Origin: Acidobacteriaceae bacterium
GTDB lineage: Bacteria; Acidobacteriota; Terriglobia; Terriglobales; Acidobacteriaceae
Length of the DNA stretch: 51,788 nt
Direction: 5' to 3'
Assembly: GCA_903642225.1 (NCBI GenBank)
Contig: CAHJWI010000033.1
Location: 1-51,788 of the forward strand
The notes below the pieces were generated by a model. That model did not search any database and was not told the DNA's origin. It was given only the letters and a program-made list of their open reading frames with translations. Position numbers and translations under genes: made by a program. Shown here in pieces: positions 34,301 through 43,200 of the stretch. Positions within the stretch are counted from its first letter, which is position 1. Each line of letters begins with the position of its first letter.

Positions 34301-34818
34301 CGTTTGGTCGAGGCGAACGCTTCCACACCGGCACACGCTGGGCAGACGAGGTGTTAGGTCATTGGCAGGTCAATGTTCTTCCCACCTTCCACAGCGGCTT
34401 CCCCATCACCATTCGCCAGACCAGCAATCCCAATAGCTCCGTCGTGGGCAATGTTGTGCAACGGCCAACTCTCAACCCCGGCGTTCCGCTCGGCACATCC
34501 GGCAGCCTCTACAACCGTCTGAACGGGTACATAAATTCAGCCGGCTTTACCGCCTCCTCCGCATATACCTTTGGCAACGCACCACGCACGCTACCACTGC
34601 GCGGACCCGGCGTCGCAAACTGGGACATGTCCCTGTTCAAAAATGTTCCCATCCGTGACCGCGCCAACATTCAGTTTCGCGCGCAGCTCTTCAATGCCAT
34701 GAACACGCCACAGTTTGCCGGCCCAAACACTGCGTTCGGCAGCGCAAATTTTGGAAAGATTACGGCTCAGGCCAACTTCCCCCGCTACCTGCAACTCGGC
34801 CTGCACGTGCGCTATTAA
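31384..34818 (+). CDS. Oar-like TonB-dependent receptor with carboxypeptidase-regulatory-like domain
   Basis: A 1144-residue outer-membrane active transporter. Signal peptide (1-22, ending SPIVSQ). N-terminal carboxypeptidase-regulatory-like domain (~25-105: GIRGVVTDASGALLPDAAV, then TDGAGVYVFNAL). Plug domain (~120-260: PLVDSSTSSISAEFDQRRL, then VPITDTNNRPVVIPT and GRTGGGVFNTLLRSGSN). A 22-strand-type beta-barrel to the end with the TBDR LFNAMNTPQFAGPN segment, closing in an aromatic strand (LQLGLHVRY). Such Oar-like receptors are hugely expanded in Acidobacteriaceae and are thought to import glycan or peptide fragments; the ligand is unknown. The aminotransferase gene follows 29 bases downstream and is probably in the same operon. 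Confidence 0.9.
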   Translation: MLKRPLPILAFTAIALASPIVSQTYNGGIRGVVTDASGALLPDAAVTLTDEGTGQVRNTHTDGAGVYVFNALRPSIYNLHVQAPSFNAADRTHIAVATQDFITLDLQLSVGAADQSVQVSAQAPLVDSSTSSISAEFDQRRLEDIPVLGRNPYITASLNGVFINTGNPQFIRFADQNGTSQTSVAGGPVATNLYLVDGVPITDTNNRPVVIPTIESIQDVKLQALTYDAQVGRTGGGVFNTLLRSGSNSLHGSLFGETRQTRWLANDFFANRSGIPRPDSPYYNWGASLGGPVVIPHLYDGRGRTFFWVAAEGYIQTSPYTATFVVPTAAQKTGDFSQTFNADGSLHVIYNPYDQYTDATGTHRRPYAGNIITAPNAVGRAIASYYPNAGPDGTFTGTDNVRDHAQQVTVKLDQQVRPWWQLSGSYIFYEALQPLGNPLHTLPGSYSYTYHRQVDAVQVNSTFVLNPTTVVTARYGTNRFPNLIAEVSQGFDPAALGFPTSLTSQLQSKFFPTIFLADHDQLGQNTSQLDNWKSQQLSATLARTAGRHNVTVGAEYRRLRMNYQDFGNAPGTYTFSGAFTQADPNSSDGLSGSDVADLLLGTPIAGEIDLTTPLHTYLDYNAVFVQDDWRIHPRLTLNLGLRWDSESGLKEDNDHIAVGFDRATRTTLANGAQVTGGILFAGANGSSRDVGDLSRAKFAPRLGASYQVTSRTVVRAGYGILYAPTRYDPVASLAPGYTQANSLVASTDNNQTPATTLSDPFSQGLVQPAGNAAGLLTGIGNSVTTYDQAFHAPRVQQFSAGVQRDLPGHVALDAEYIGTRGANLSPSPTGSNAVNINQLDPAYLSQGSALNQSVANPYYVPGGPGLIGQSNLSRSQLLRPFPQFTSVNLFLSSAHSDYNALLIKAEKRAAHGLNLIGSFTWSRNRDSSFATANSIQSTGVAAPQNAYDLEAEYSYAVNHVPYRFVAGVIYDLPFGRGERFHTGTRWADEVLGHWQVNVLPTFHSGFPITIRQTSNPNSSVVGNVVQRPTLNPGVPLGTSGSLYNRLNGYINSAGFTASSAYTFGNAPRTLPLRGPGVANWDMSLFKNVPIRDRANIQFRAQLFNAMNTPQFAGPNTAFGSANFGKITAQANFPRYLQLGLHVRY

Positions 34819-34847
34819 ATCGCACAGCAGGCCCGCAAAGGATCGCT

Positions 34848-35963
34848 ATGCCGCACGATGTTTCAAGACGGTCGCTGGTAAAGTTGTCGACGATGCTGAT
34901 TGCAGCCGGGGCCATGCCGCTGCGGGCGCAGAAAAGGGACGCCGTGACAGGCGACGACGAACCTATTTTCCTTAACCTGAACGAGAATGCGTTCGGTCCA
35001 TCGTCCTCCGTGGAGCCTGCCATCCAGCAGTCCTTGGCAAAGCTGGCGCGATACGCCGACGCGAACACGGCAGCCCGGTTCGCGCAGCAGGTTGCCGCAT
35101 ACGAACATGTACCGGTCGACCAGGTGCTGCTTGGCGAGGCCCTGGGCGGCCTGGGTCTGTATCTCAGCAGTGCCGGCGGCCCCGGGGGCGAGTTCATCTA
35201 TTCCGCGCCAGGCTATCTTGCGCTCGTCGCGGCGGCAGCTCATGTGGGTGGGGTAGGTGTTCCGGTGCCTCTTAACGCAGACCTTCAGAACGACCTTCCC
35301 ACAATTCGATCGCGCGTCAACGCGAAGACGCGAGCGACGTACCTCATAAACCCGCACAACCCCACGGGAACGCTCAGCGACCTCGCCACGTTTCATAGCT
35401 TCCTCGCCGACGTGTCACAGCAGGCGCCCGTTATCGTCGACGAAGCCTACCTGGAATACAACGAAGATTTCTCCCGGCGTTCTGCCGTCTCGCTTGTGCG
35501 CAGTGGAGCCAACGTTCTCGTCTTCCGTACCTTCGACAAAATCCACGGCCTGGCAGGCTTGCCCATCGGCTATACGCTCGGCCCTCGGCCGCTAATTGAA
35601 GCATTGAAGAAGCAAGGGTTGGGCGACGCCGAAGGCCTAGGCAGGGTGAACCTGGCTGCTGCATCTGCTGCCCTTGCAGACACGGCTCATACCGCCTCTG
35701 TCCGCCGCACTATCAGCATCGAGCGCGCAAAATGGCACGCGTTCCTGGAAGGCGAGTTGAAGCTTCGCCACGCACAAGCTGCTGCAAACTTTGTCTTCTT
35801 CGATACTGGCCGACCGCACGAGGAAGTAGCAGGACGCTTGCGTCAGCAAGGAATCGTGGTCGCCCGTGCTTTTCCGCCCTTCAACACTTGGGTGCGCATT
35901 ACCATTGGACTGCCGTCACAAAACAGCGCTGCTCAACGAGCTCTAGCCAAGGCGCTTGCCTAG
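34848..35963 (+). CDS. Tat-exported PLP-dependent aminotransferase (class I/II, HisC-like)
   Basis: A 371-residue fold-type I aminotransferase resembling histidinol-phosphate aminotransferase. Visible sites: LNLNENAFGPS substrate loop (42-52), NPHNPTG (168-174), DEAY (198-201) and the PLP-binding Lys231 in RTFDKIHGLAGLPIGY. The Arg that normally follows in HisC (GLAGLR) is Pro239 here. A twin-arginine-type leader (SRRSLVK at 6-12, hydrophobic LIAAGAMPLRA) precedes the domain, so the enzyme should be exported folded with its cofactor. AAAGGA lies before the ATG. Substrate unknown. It directly follows a TonB receptor and may process an imported amine or amino acid; this is inferred from position only. 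Confidence 0.85.
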   Translation: MPHDVSRRSLVKLSTMLIAAGAMPLRAQKRDAVTGDDEPIFLNLNENAFGPSSSVEPAIQQSLAKLARYADANTAARFAQQVAAYEHVPVDQVLLGEALGGLGLYLSSAGGPGGEFIYSAPGYLALVAAAAHVGGVGVPVPLNADLQNDLPTIRSRVNAKTRATYLINPHNPTGTLSDLATFHSFLADVSQQAPVIVDEAYLEYNEDFSRRSAVSLVRSGANVLVFRTFDKIHGLAGLPIGYTLGPRPLIEALKKQGLGDAEGLGRVNLAAASAALADTAHTASVRRTISIERAKWHAFLEGELKLRHAQAAANFVFFDTGRPHEEVAGRLRQQGIVVARAFPPFNTWVRITIGLPSQNSAAQRALAKALA

Positions 35964-35987
35964 ACGGAGGCACAATGCCTCTCTAGG
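35959..35987 (+). terminator. Hairpin across the aminotransferase stop codon (possible terminator)
   Basis: CCTAGA (35959-35964) pairs with TCTAGG (35982-35987), and GAGGC (35967-35971) with GCCTC (35977-35981), around an ACAAT loop with a two-base bulge. There is no T-run after it, so it may be a processing or stability element rather than an intrinsic terminator. The TAG stop is part of the 5' arm. Confidence 0.4.
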
Positions 35988-36191
35988 AGCGAGCAGATCA
36001 AGAAACGTGGTCACTACAAAGGTCTACTATGCAGATGACACGCCCGACCGATCGTTCTTCTGTACCAGGGTCATACTCGTATGAAAATGCGGAGGACTGG
36101 CGCGACAGAGATGTCCAATGCCTTTTCGGAAGGATAAGTGCCCGAACTATTTGGTTGCACGCTTTTTGCGAACGCGACAAACACCATCTTT

Positions 36192-36776
36192 TTAGGATGG
36201 TCGTGCTTGGACTGTAAGCAATTTCGTGGACGGCAGCGTTGCGAAAAGGCGAACTCCTTGGATCGCCAAACAGGTGCACCACCGCCAAACGATACTTGTT
36301 GGTGTGGAACGCAGAATCGAGAGAGCCTGCGAGTCCAACGTGCGCTGGTTTCCATTGTCGGAGGTGTCAAGCAATGGCGCCTGCTCGGTCACGATTACCT
36401 AAGTGACGTCATCGCAAACCACCAACTTCCGTGTGACATCGCGATTCTCGTTGCCCAGCAAACCGAATTCGACCTTGCTTGAGGAAACCTGCGCTTCAGT
36501 CACCACGGTGTGTTTGCCGGGAGCGAGCGAGACAATGTTATATACCCCCGGTAGCGCCAGTGGTTGCGTTCCGTTGCACATCAGCTGCCACGTCAGTCAG
36601 GGTGACCGCGGCATTGGCGACGGCGGCACCACTTGGGTCAAGCACTTGCCTTGTAGGCTAACCCGAGAACTGGGCGCAGTGTTTTTGAGTTCGCGAGAAG
36701 CGCAGGTGATAAGGGTGCGATACACGGGCGATCAGAGAAAACGTCCTTTGCACGATGTAGGAATTCGGGGATGCAT
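36192..36776 (-). pseudogene. Decayed N-terminal fragment of an Oar-like TonB-dependent receptor
   Basis: Read on the minus strand from an ATG at 36776, three frames together give the start of an Oar-type receptor: a degraded signal peptide ending AQFSG; an in-frame TAG; then RQVLDPSGAAVANAAVTLTD of a carboxypeptidase-regulatory-like domain; then a +1 slip in a G-run near 36545 into YNIVSLAPGKHTVVTEAQ; another TAG near 36400; then VIVTEQAPLLDTSDNGNQ and RTLDSQALSIL of the plug start. Similarity fades near 36250. The barrel is gone. It points toward the intact receptor/aminotransferase genes, so it is a relic of a once larger cluster. The remaining gap, 35988-36191, holds nothing recognisable. 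Confidence 0.8.
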
Positions 36777-36989
36777 TTGTTAGCAGCAGTAGGTTATAGT
36801 TCATCCCAGATTGAGGACAGTCGTAGTAAGGAGAACTACTAGAAATAGTAGCGCTCATTCGGCTGCATACCTTTGTAACAAGCAAACTTCGGCTTAAGTT
36901 GGGTCAACACAGCACAAAGCAGGCGAAACCACTCTGCAGTGGACAGCCGGCTCATTTTTCACATAGCCGCCTTAGTTCATTTCGGTGTT

Positions 36990-37023
36990 CGTAAGCGCTT
37001 TCGCATGGCTCGTTAGCACTTTC
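36990..37023 (+). promoter_or_regulatory. Paired LacI-family-type operator candidate upstream of the GH127 gene
   Basis: CGTAAGCGCTTTC (36990-37002) and CGTTAGCACTTTC (37011-37023) match at 11 of 13 positions and are 21 bases apart, about two helical turns. The first has the AAGCGCTT core with central CG typical of LacI/CcpA-family sites. It lies 77 bases before the chosen GH127 start, suggesting sugar-responsive repression. The regulator is not in the window. The rest of 36777-37078 shows no gene. Confidence 0.45.
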
Positions 37024-37078
37024 TAGACACGTCAGGCAGATGCGGTCCAGCAGCAAACACCGCATACAGGGAGCGCGC

Positions 37079-40066
37079 ATGACACAGGACGCAGGCACAT
37101 ATATCGAACGTGACGAAACGGCAGCAAGCGAGTGCGATCAACCGAGCTTTGTGGGGCGGCGCGCCTTTGTCGCAGGCCTGGGTGCGGTGGCGTGGGCGAC
37201 AAACACGCATCCTCTGTTTGCATCAGTCGCACGTACCGGAACTGTTCCGCTTTCCGTAAATCTGGCACGCCTTGCAGTGCCGTCAAGCCACTCGGTAACG
37301 AGCGAAAACAAGATTGCGGCGTTGAACGACGGTGTTGTTCCCAAGAACTCTGCAGACCGTGAGTCCGGCACATTTGCCCTTCGGGGTACCGTGACCGGCG
37401 AGGTCTCCGGCACCTGGGTGCAATACGCATGGAGCAAACCTGTGAGGATGGACCGGGTCGAGATCTACTGGGCCGTCGACCCTCCACGACCTGACGCGCC
37501 CCCTGGCAGTGGTTTTGTGCCCATGGATGTACCCAGCGCATATCGCATCCTGTACTGGGACGGTGCACATTTCGTACCGGTGCAGCAGGCCAACGGGTAT
37601 GGCCGCGCCGCTGATGCATTCAATAGCACCAGCTTTCAGCCGGTCACGACGGATAGACTGCGCGTAGTGGTCGATAACGGGAAACATGCGGATACCGGCA
37701 TTCTAGAGTGGCGAGTCTTTAGCGCGGGCGCTGTACCCGCAATCGCGCCTGTCGTGAGAGCAGGCCTGGACCGTTGTGTTGTGATGGGCGGACGCACGTA
37801 TCTGGCAGGTTCTGCGGTATTTTTGCAGGAGACTTCGGCCAATATCGCTCGATGGAGCAAGGTGAGTGGTCCTGGACAGGTTCTGTTTGCGGATGCCAGA
37901 ACACCGGCTACTACGGCTTCGTTCTCTGCGCCGGGCGACTATGTGTTGCGACTGAAGGGCAGCGGAGAGGGACAGGCCGCGCAGTCGGTGCTGCACGTGC
38001 ACGCTGAACCGGCACCGCCTGCAAAAAGGCTGGAGGTGGTCTACACAAGGCGATATTCCATCGACAGCCCCTTGTGGAATGCACGCGCGAAGAGCCTCAT
38101 CGTGAACTGGATTCCCCACTGCATCGCATACTGCGAGCGAACCGACATTCCAAAGAACAAGGGCGATGGAGGGCTCGACAATTTCATTGAGGCTGGCAAG
38201 GCAAACCGGGGTGAGCCGCATCATGCGCATCGCGGATATGTGTTCTCAAATGCGTGGGTGCACCAAACGGTCGAGTCAATGTGTATTGCATTGATGGTAG
38301 ATCCACAGGGTGACCCGGACATGCTGACGGCGCAGGACAACATGCGGTTGACGCTGGAGCGTTGGATCCCGATTATTTTGGCCGCGCAAATGCCGGATGG
38401 CTACCTGCAGACGGCATACATTCTGGCCGACCGGGAAAGCTGGCCCAGGCGCTGGTCTCCGGAGCACAGGGGCAACCACGAAGGCTACGTTTCAGGCTAC
38501 TTCATCGAGTCCGCTATCAACCACTACACCTATACAGACGGCAAAGATTTGCGGCTATATAACGCCGCAAAACGGCTTGCAGACTGCTGGGTTGCAAATA
38601 TTGGGCAAGGCAAGCAGGAGTGGTTCGATGGGCACCAGGAAATGGAACAGGCCCTCGTACGGTTCGGCCGCTTTGTCAACGACCAGGAAGGTAACGGTCG
38701 TGGCGACAGTTACATTGTGCTCGCCAAATTCCTGCTCGACAGCCGCCGCGGTGGTTCAGAGTACGACCAAAGCCACCTGCCTCCCGGTCAGCAGTACGAA
38801 GCTGTCGGTCACGCGGTGCGTGCGATGTACTTTTATTCGGGCATGGCCGATATTGCGGCCGAAACGGGCGACAAGGATTATCAGAGTGCCGTGCTGAGCC
38901 TGTGGGACAACATGGTAAACCGCAAATATTATGTAACCGGAGGTATCGGCAGCGGGGAAACGTCAGAGGGATTCGGCCCAAGCTACTCCTTACGCAATGA
39001 CGCATACTGCGAGTCCTGCTCAAGCTGCGGGCTAATCTTTTTCCAATACAAGTTGAATCTTGCGTACCACGATGCAAAGTACGCCGACCTGTATGAGCAG
39101 ACCATGTATAACGCACTGCTGGGCGGCGTTGCCCTGGATGGAAAGAGCTTCAACTACACAAATCCCTTGGTGAACACCGAGCGTGCAAGATGGCATGACT
39201 GTCCCTGCTGTGTTGGCAACATTCCGCGGACGCTGCTGATGATGCCCACGTGGACATACGTGAAAGACCCCAATGGGGTTTACGTAAACATGTTTGTCGG
39301 TAGCCGCATCCATGTGGGCCAGGTGGCCGGCACGGAAGTGGAGATGGTGCAGAAGACCGACTATCCCTGGCATGGTGCTGTGGAGATAACTGTCAATCCA
39401 AAGGATGCACGGACGTTCAGCGTGTATGTGCGCGTACCCAACCGCACGACGAGTGCTTTGTATACAGATTCACCGAAGGTGCAAGGGCTCACGTCGCTTG
39501 CGGTCAACGGCGAGGCGATACAGCCCAGGATCGAGAAAGGCTATGCCGTAATTACTCGGGTGTGGACTGCCGGTGATGTCGTCGCGCTTGAGCTACCAAT
39601 GCACCCGCAGCGTGTTCTCGCCGATGCACGGGTTCAGGCTGATTACCAGGCAGTCGCCCTCAAGTATGGTCCACTGCTGTACAACGTTGAAACCGAGGAT
39701 AATCAACGTATCGACCAGCGCCTGGGCGATGCGCCTCTCACTATGGATTGGCAACCAAAGCTGCTCGGCGGCGTTATGGCCATGACCGGGACATGGCAAG
39801 ACGGTTCACCCATGCGGGCTATCCCCAACTTTGCACGCATGAATCGTATGGGTGTACCGGCAGAATACCCACGCGCTGAGAGCGTGGATTACGCTCCCGG
39901 TGCGACTACAAGCGACGGCAGCACAAGTGCCACAAGTTCGACGGTGACGGCAGTTCCGCTAAACTCTGTGAGAGTTGCCAAAGGCAAAGGTGTCGGTGAC
40001 GCAGAAGCTGGCGACGGGAAACTCCACGAGAGGGAAGACCGAATCAAGTCCAAGGTCTGGATTTAG
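37079..40066 (+). CDS. Multidomain GH127 beta-L-arabinofuranosidase-like glycoside hydrolase, Tat-exported
   Basis: 995 residues from the ATG at 37079, chosen for AGGGAG five bases upstream; ATG at 37040 is the alternative. Twin-arginine-type leader (VGRRAFVAGLG, R27-R28). A discoidin-like domain (~75-225: NDGVVPKNSADRESG, VEIYWAVD, RILYWDGAHFVPV). An Ig/PKD-like domain (~230-315). Then the GH127/DUF1680 (alpha/alpha)6 barrel (~325 to ~870). Metal site and nucleophile as in HypBA1: E645 and C647 (AYCESC), C710 and C711 (HDCPCC), with C710 the expected nucleophile and E630 a likely acid/base. Predicted to cleave terminal beta-L-arabinofuranose from plant or microbial glycans outside the cytoplasm. 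The C-terminal ~90 residues are low-complexity. Confidence 0.88.
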   Translation: MTQDAGTYIERDETAASECDQPSFVGRRAFVAGLGAVAWATNTHPLFASVARTGTVPLSVNLARLAVPSSHSVTSENKIAALNDGVVPKNSADRESGTFALRGTVTGEVSGTWVQYAWSKPVRMDRVEIYWAVDPPRPDAPPGSGFVPMDVPSAYRILYWDGAHFVPVQQANGYGRAADAFNSTSFQPVTTDRLRVVVDNGKHADTGILEWRVFSAGAVPAIAPVVRAGLDRCVVMGGRTYLAGSAVFLQETSANIARWSKVSGPGQVLFADARTPATTASFSAPGDYVLRLKGSGEGQAAQSVLHVHAEPAPPAKRLEVVYTRRYSIDSPLWNARAKSLIVNWIPHCIAYCERTDIPKNKGDGGLDNFIEAGKANRGEPHHAHRGYVFSNAWVHQTVESMCIALMVDPQGDPDMLTAQDNMRLTLERWIPIILAAQMPDGYLQTAYILADRESWPRRWSPEHRGNHEGYVSGYFIESAINHYTYTDGKDLRLYNAAKRLADCWVANIGQGKQEWFDGHQEMEQALVRFGRFVNDQEGNGRGDSYIVLAKFLLDSRRGGSEYDQSHLPPGQQYEAVGHAVRAMYFYSGMADIAAETGDKDYQSAVLSLWDNMVNRKYYVTGGIGSGETSEGFGPSYSLRNDAYCESCSSCGLIFFQYKLNLAYHDAKYADLYEQTMYNALLGGVALDGKSFNYTNPLVNTERARWHDCPCCVGNIPRTLLMMPTWTYVKDPNGVYVNMFVGSRIHVGQVAGTEVEMVQKTDYPWHGAVEITVNPKDARTFSVYVRVPNRTTSALYTDSPKVQGLTSLAVNGEAIQPRIEKGYAVITRVWTAGDVVALELPMHPQRVLADARVQADYQAVALKYGPLLYNVETEDNQRIDQRLGDAPLTMDWQPKLLGGVMAMTGTWQDGSPMRAIPNFARMNRMGVPAEYPRAESVDYAPGATTSDGSTSATSSTVTAVPLNSVRVAKGKGVGDAEAGDGKLHEREDRIKSKVWI

Positions 40067-40280
40067 CTGTTTGATTCGTGTGGAATGAAGAAGACGCGGC
40101 GCTTGCCTCACGCGCGCTGACCAGCTTTCCTGCTTTGCATTAAGTGCCGGGGATCAACTCGGCAGAGTGCGGCTGCAAACGGTGCGTTTCGGAAGTCCCG
40201 ATCTTCATCCTCCCGTAACTTTCCTGATATCCCCCAGCAATCTGTGTAGGCGAAGGTATCAGTAAACATCAGGAGTTTTC

Positions 40281-43200
40281 ATGCCTTTGAGTCACCCCCT
40301 GAAGCACGTCCGTGTGCTTCTCTGCGTTTCAGCCCTGGCTTCTACCGTCCCAGCCTTTGCACAGTTTGACGCCGCCTCTGTGCTTGGCTACGTCCGCGAT
40401 GGGGCCGGCAGTTTCCTTGCAAATGCCACGGTGACGCTGACCAATGTCGAGACCGGCGTGGTTCTTACGGCCCACACGGACGGCGAGGGCCGGTATGAGT
40501 TCGACAGCGTGAAGATTGGCGACTACAAGGTTTCAGCCGAGTCCGCCGGCTTTTCCATCGCGGACACGCCGCAGTTCGCGCTAAGCGTTAACGCCCGCCA
40601 GCGTGTGGATGTTGCGCTGCGCACGGGTGAGGTGACGCAGACCGTCGAAGTGTCTGCGGCGCCCACCCAGCTTGAGACTGAAACCAGCTCGCGCAGCCAG
40701 GTAGTCGGCACGCGCGAGGTAGAGAACTTGCCGCTCAACGGCCGCTCCTACGCAGACCTCGTCCTATTGGCTCCGGGCGTCCGCCGGTCCGCACTTGAGG
40801 ATGGCTCCGTTACCCAGCGAGAGGCGTCCTACAACGTCAACGGACAGCGCTCGGCGTTCAACAATTTCCTGCTTGATGGTCTGGACAATAACAACTACGG
40901 CACAAGTAACCAGGGTTTTGCGAATGAGAATATTCCTCCCTCTCCCGACGCCGTCGACGAGTTCCGTGTGGAAACGGACAACTACTCCGCAGAGTATGGA
41001 CGCAATCCTGGCGCGGTCATTAATGTGTCTGTGCGGCGCGGTACGAACAACTTTCACGGGAAGGCGTACGAATACGATCGCAACACCGTCTTCAATGCAT
41101 CCGGACCGTTTCTAGCCAGCGGCGCACGCAAGCCCAAGTTCATTCGCAACCAGTTTGGCGGTACGTTTGGCGGACCGATCTACAAGGACCACACGTTCTT
41201 TTTCCTGGACTATGAGGGCCTGCGCCAGATTTTCAACAATCCGGCGGCCACGTCTGTTCTGCCCACGGCCAACCAGCGCGCTGGCCTGTTCTACCTGAAT
41301 GACGACGCCAGCAACCCGGCCAACGCCATCCCGCTCAAGAACCCCATTACGGGCGCCACCTACCTTGGTGTCATTCCGCAGGCAGCGCAGACGACGTTCG
41401 CGAAGAACGTGCTTGCCGCCCTGCCGGCGAACACGGCCGCCGGCTTGGCCAGCAACTACACCATTACGCCGCGCGGCTCTATTCAGGACGACAAGGGCGA
41501 TGCCCGTGTCGACCACACTTTCTCGCAGCGCCTCAGCATCTTCGGCCGCTACAGCGAGCACCGGGGTTACATTTTTGCGCCGGCTAACATTCCCGGCGCG
41601 GCAGGCGGGAATGCGAACGGCAACGTCAACATCCAGAACCGCGACATCGCCGGCGGTGTGACATGGGCCATTACGCCGACCAAGCTGCTCGACGTCCGCT
41701 TCGGCTACGAACGCAACATTGGTGGCAAGTCGCCCATCAACGTGGGCCAAACCTCGCTGCTTACACAGAGCGGCATCTCCGACGGTCTACCGACCGACCC
41801 TACCATCGTTCGCTCGCTGAACGGCCAGAACATCACCGGATTTGCGCAGCTTGGGTCGCAAACATCGAACCCGCAGTTCCAGAACCCGACGATCTACAAC
41901 CCCAAGGCAAACTTCACCACCGTAAAGGGCCGCAACAGCATCAAGCTAGGGTACGAATACCAGGCCGTCAACACGCAGGTGAACGACTTCAATCCCAGCT
42001 ACGGGCAGGACAACTACTCCGGTCTCTACTCCGCCAACGGCAACCCGGCCAGCACCGTCATTGCCGCAGGTGCTCCCACCCTGTCTTCGCAGCTGCAGCA
42101 GGCGCGCAATCTAACGGACTTCCTGTTCGGCAATCGCTCATCGTACTCGTTGACGAACTTCACGGTCGTGAACCTGCGGCAACGCTTTAACTTTGTCTAC
42201 TTGCAAGATGACATTAAGGTGTCGCCGAATCTGACGATCAACGCCGGCCTGCGCTATGAGGTCGTTACGCCGCAGTGGGAGCGCGACAATAAGCTCGGCA
42301 ACTTTGACCCGCGTTACAACGCCATCATTAATGCCAGGCCTGGCGACATCTATGATCGCTCGCTTGTAAACCTGCCGACTAAAAACGTTGCGCCGCGTTT
42401 TGGCCTGGCATACTCCGCCTCACCGAGGACGGTCATCCGCGGCGGCTACGGCATTGTGTATACGCAATTCAACCGCGCTGGCGGCGAAAATAACCTGACC
42501 TACAACGGACCGAACGTGGTGAACGCCAGCATCAACCAGGTGGCGCCCTCGCCCACGTCGCTGTGCACCAGCGACACGCAGCTACAGTCGGCGTGCTTCC
42601 GCCAGACGCAGCAGGGCTACTCCAACATTCTTACGTCGCCGGCGTACTTCAACGCGGCCAACGTTACGACACGTTACATCCCGCGCAACTTTCAAACCGG
42701 TTACGTGCAGAACTATTTTCTCGGCTTCCAGCAAGAGCTCGGCCATGGCTTTCTCGTCGACCTGGCCTACGTGGGAAATAAGGGGACCCACCTGCAGGTG
42801 CTTGCGGATTATAACCAGGGCGTGCCCTGCCTGCTCGCAACCGGCTGCCCCAACCTTGCGGCGCGGCGCCCCATCAACACCTTCGGCGATATAGAAATCG
42901 CCTTCGGTGGCGGATCGGCGAATTACAACTCCGTGCAGATGCGCTTGGAAAAGCGTGCCGGCAACGGCCTGTTCCTTCTAAACTCCTTCACCTACAGCCG
43001 CGGGTTCGACATCTCCAGCGGCCACCTGGAAACGGCAAACGGCGACAACAGCCGCGTGAACTACGCTAACCCATCGCAGGACTACAGCCCCTCCGGCTAT
43101 GACCAGCCACTGAATGACACGCTTTCGGTCGTGTATGACCTGCCCTACGGTCATGGCCGGCGCTTTGGGTCAGATAGCAATGCGGTCGTCAATGAAATTC

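Noticed and set aside
36182..36201. ACCATC/GATGGT hairpin with a T-rich loop as a terminator
   Set aside because: The stem is only six pairs and the T-run is in the loop, not after the stem.
36029..36482. Small plus-strand open frames in the aminotransferase-GH127 gap
   Set aside because: They are antisense to the readable receptor relic on the minus strand and show no family resemblance.
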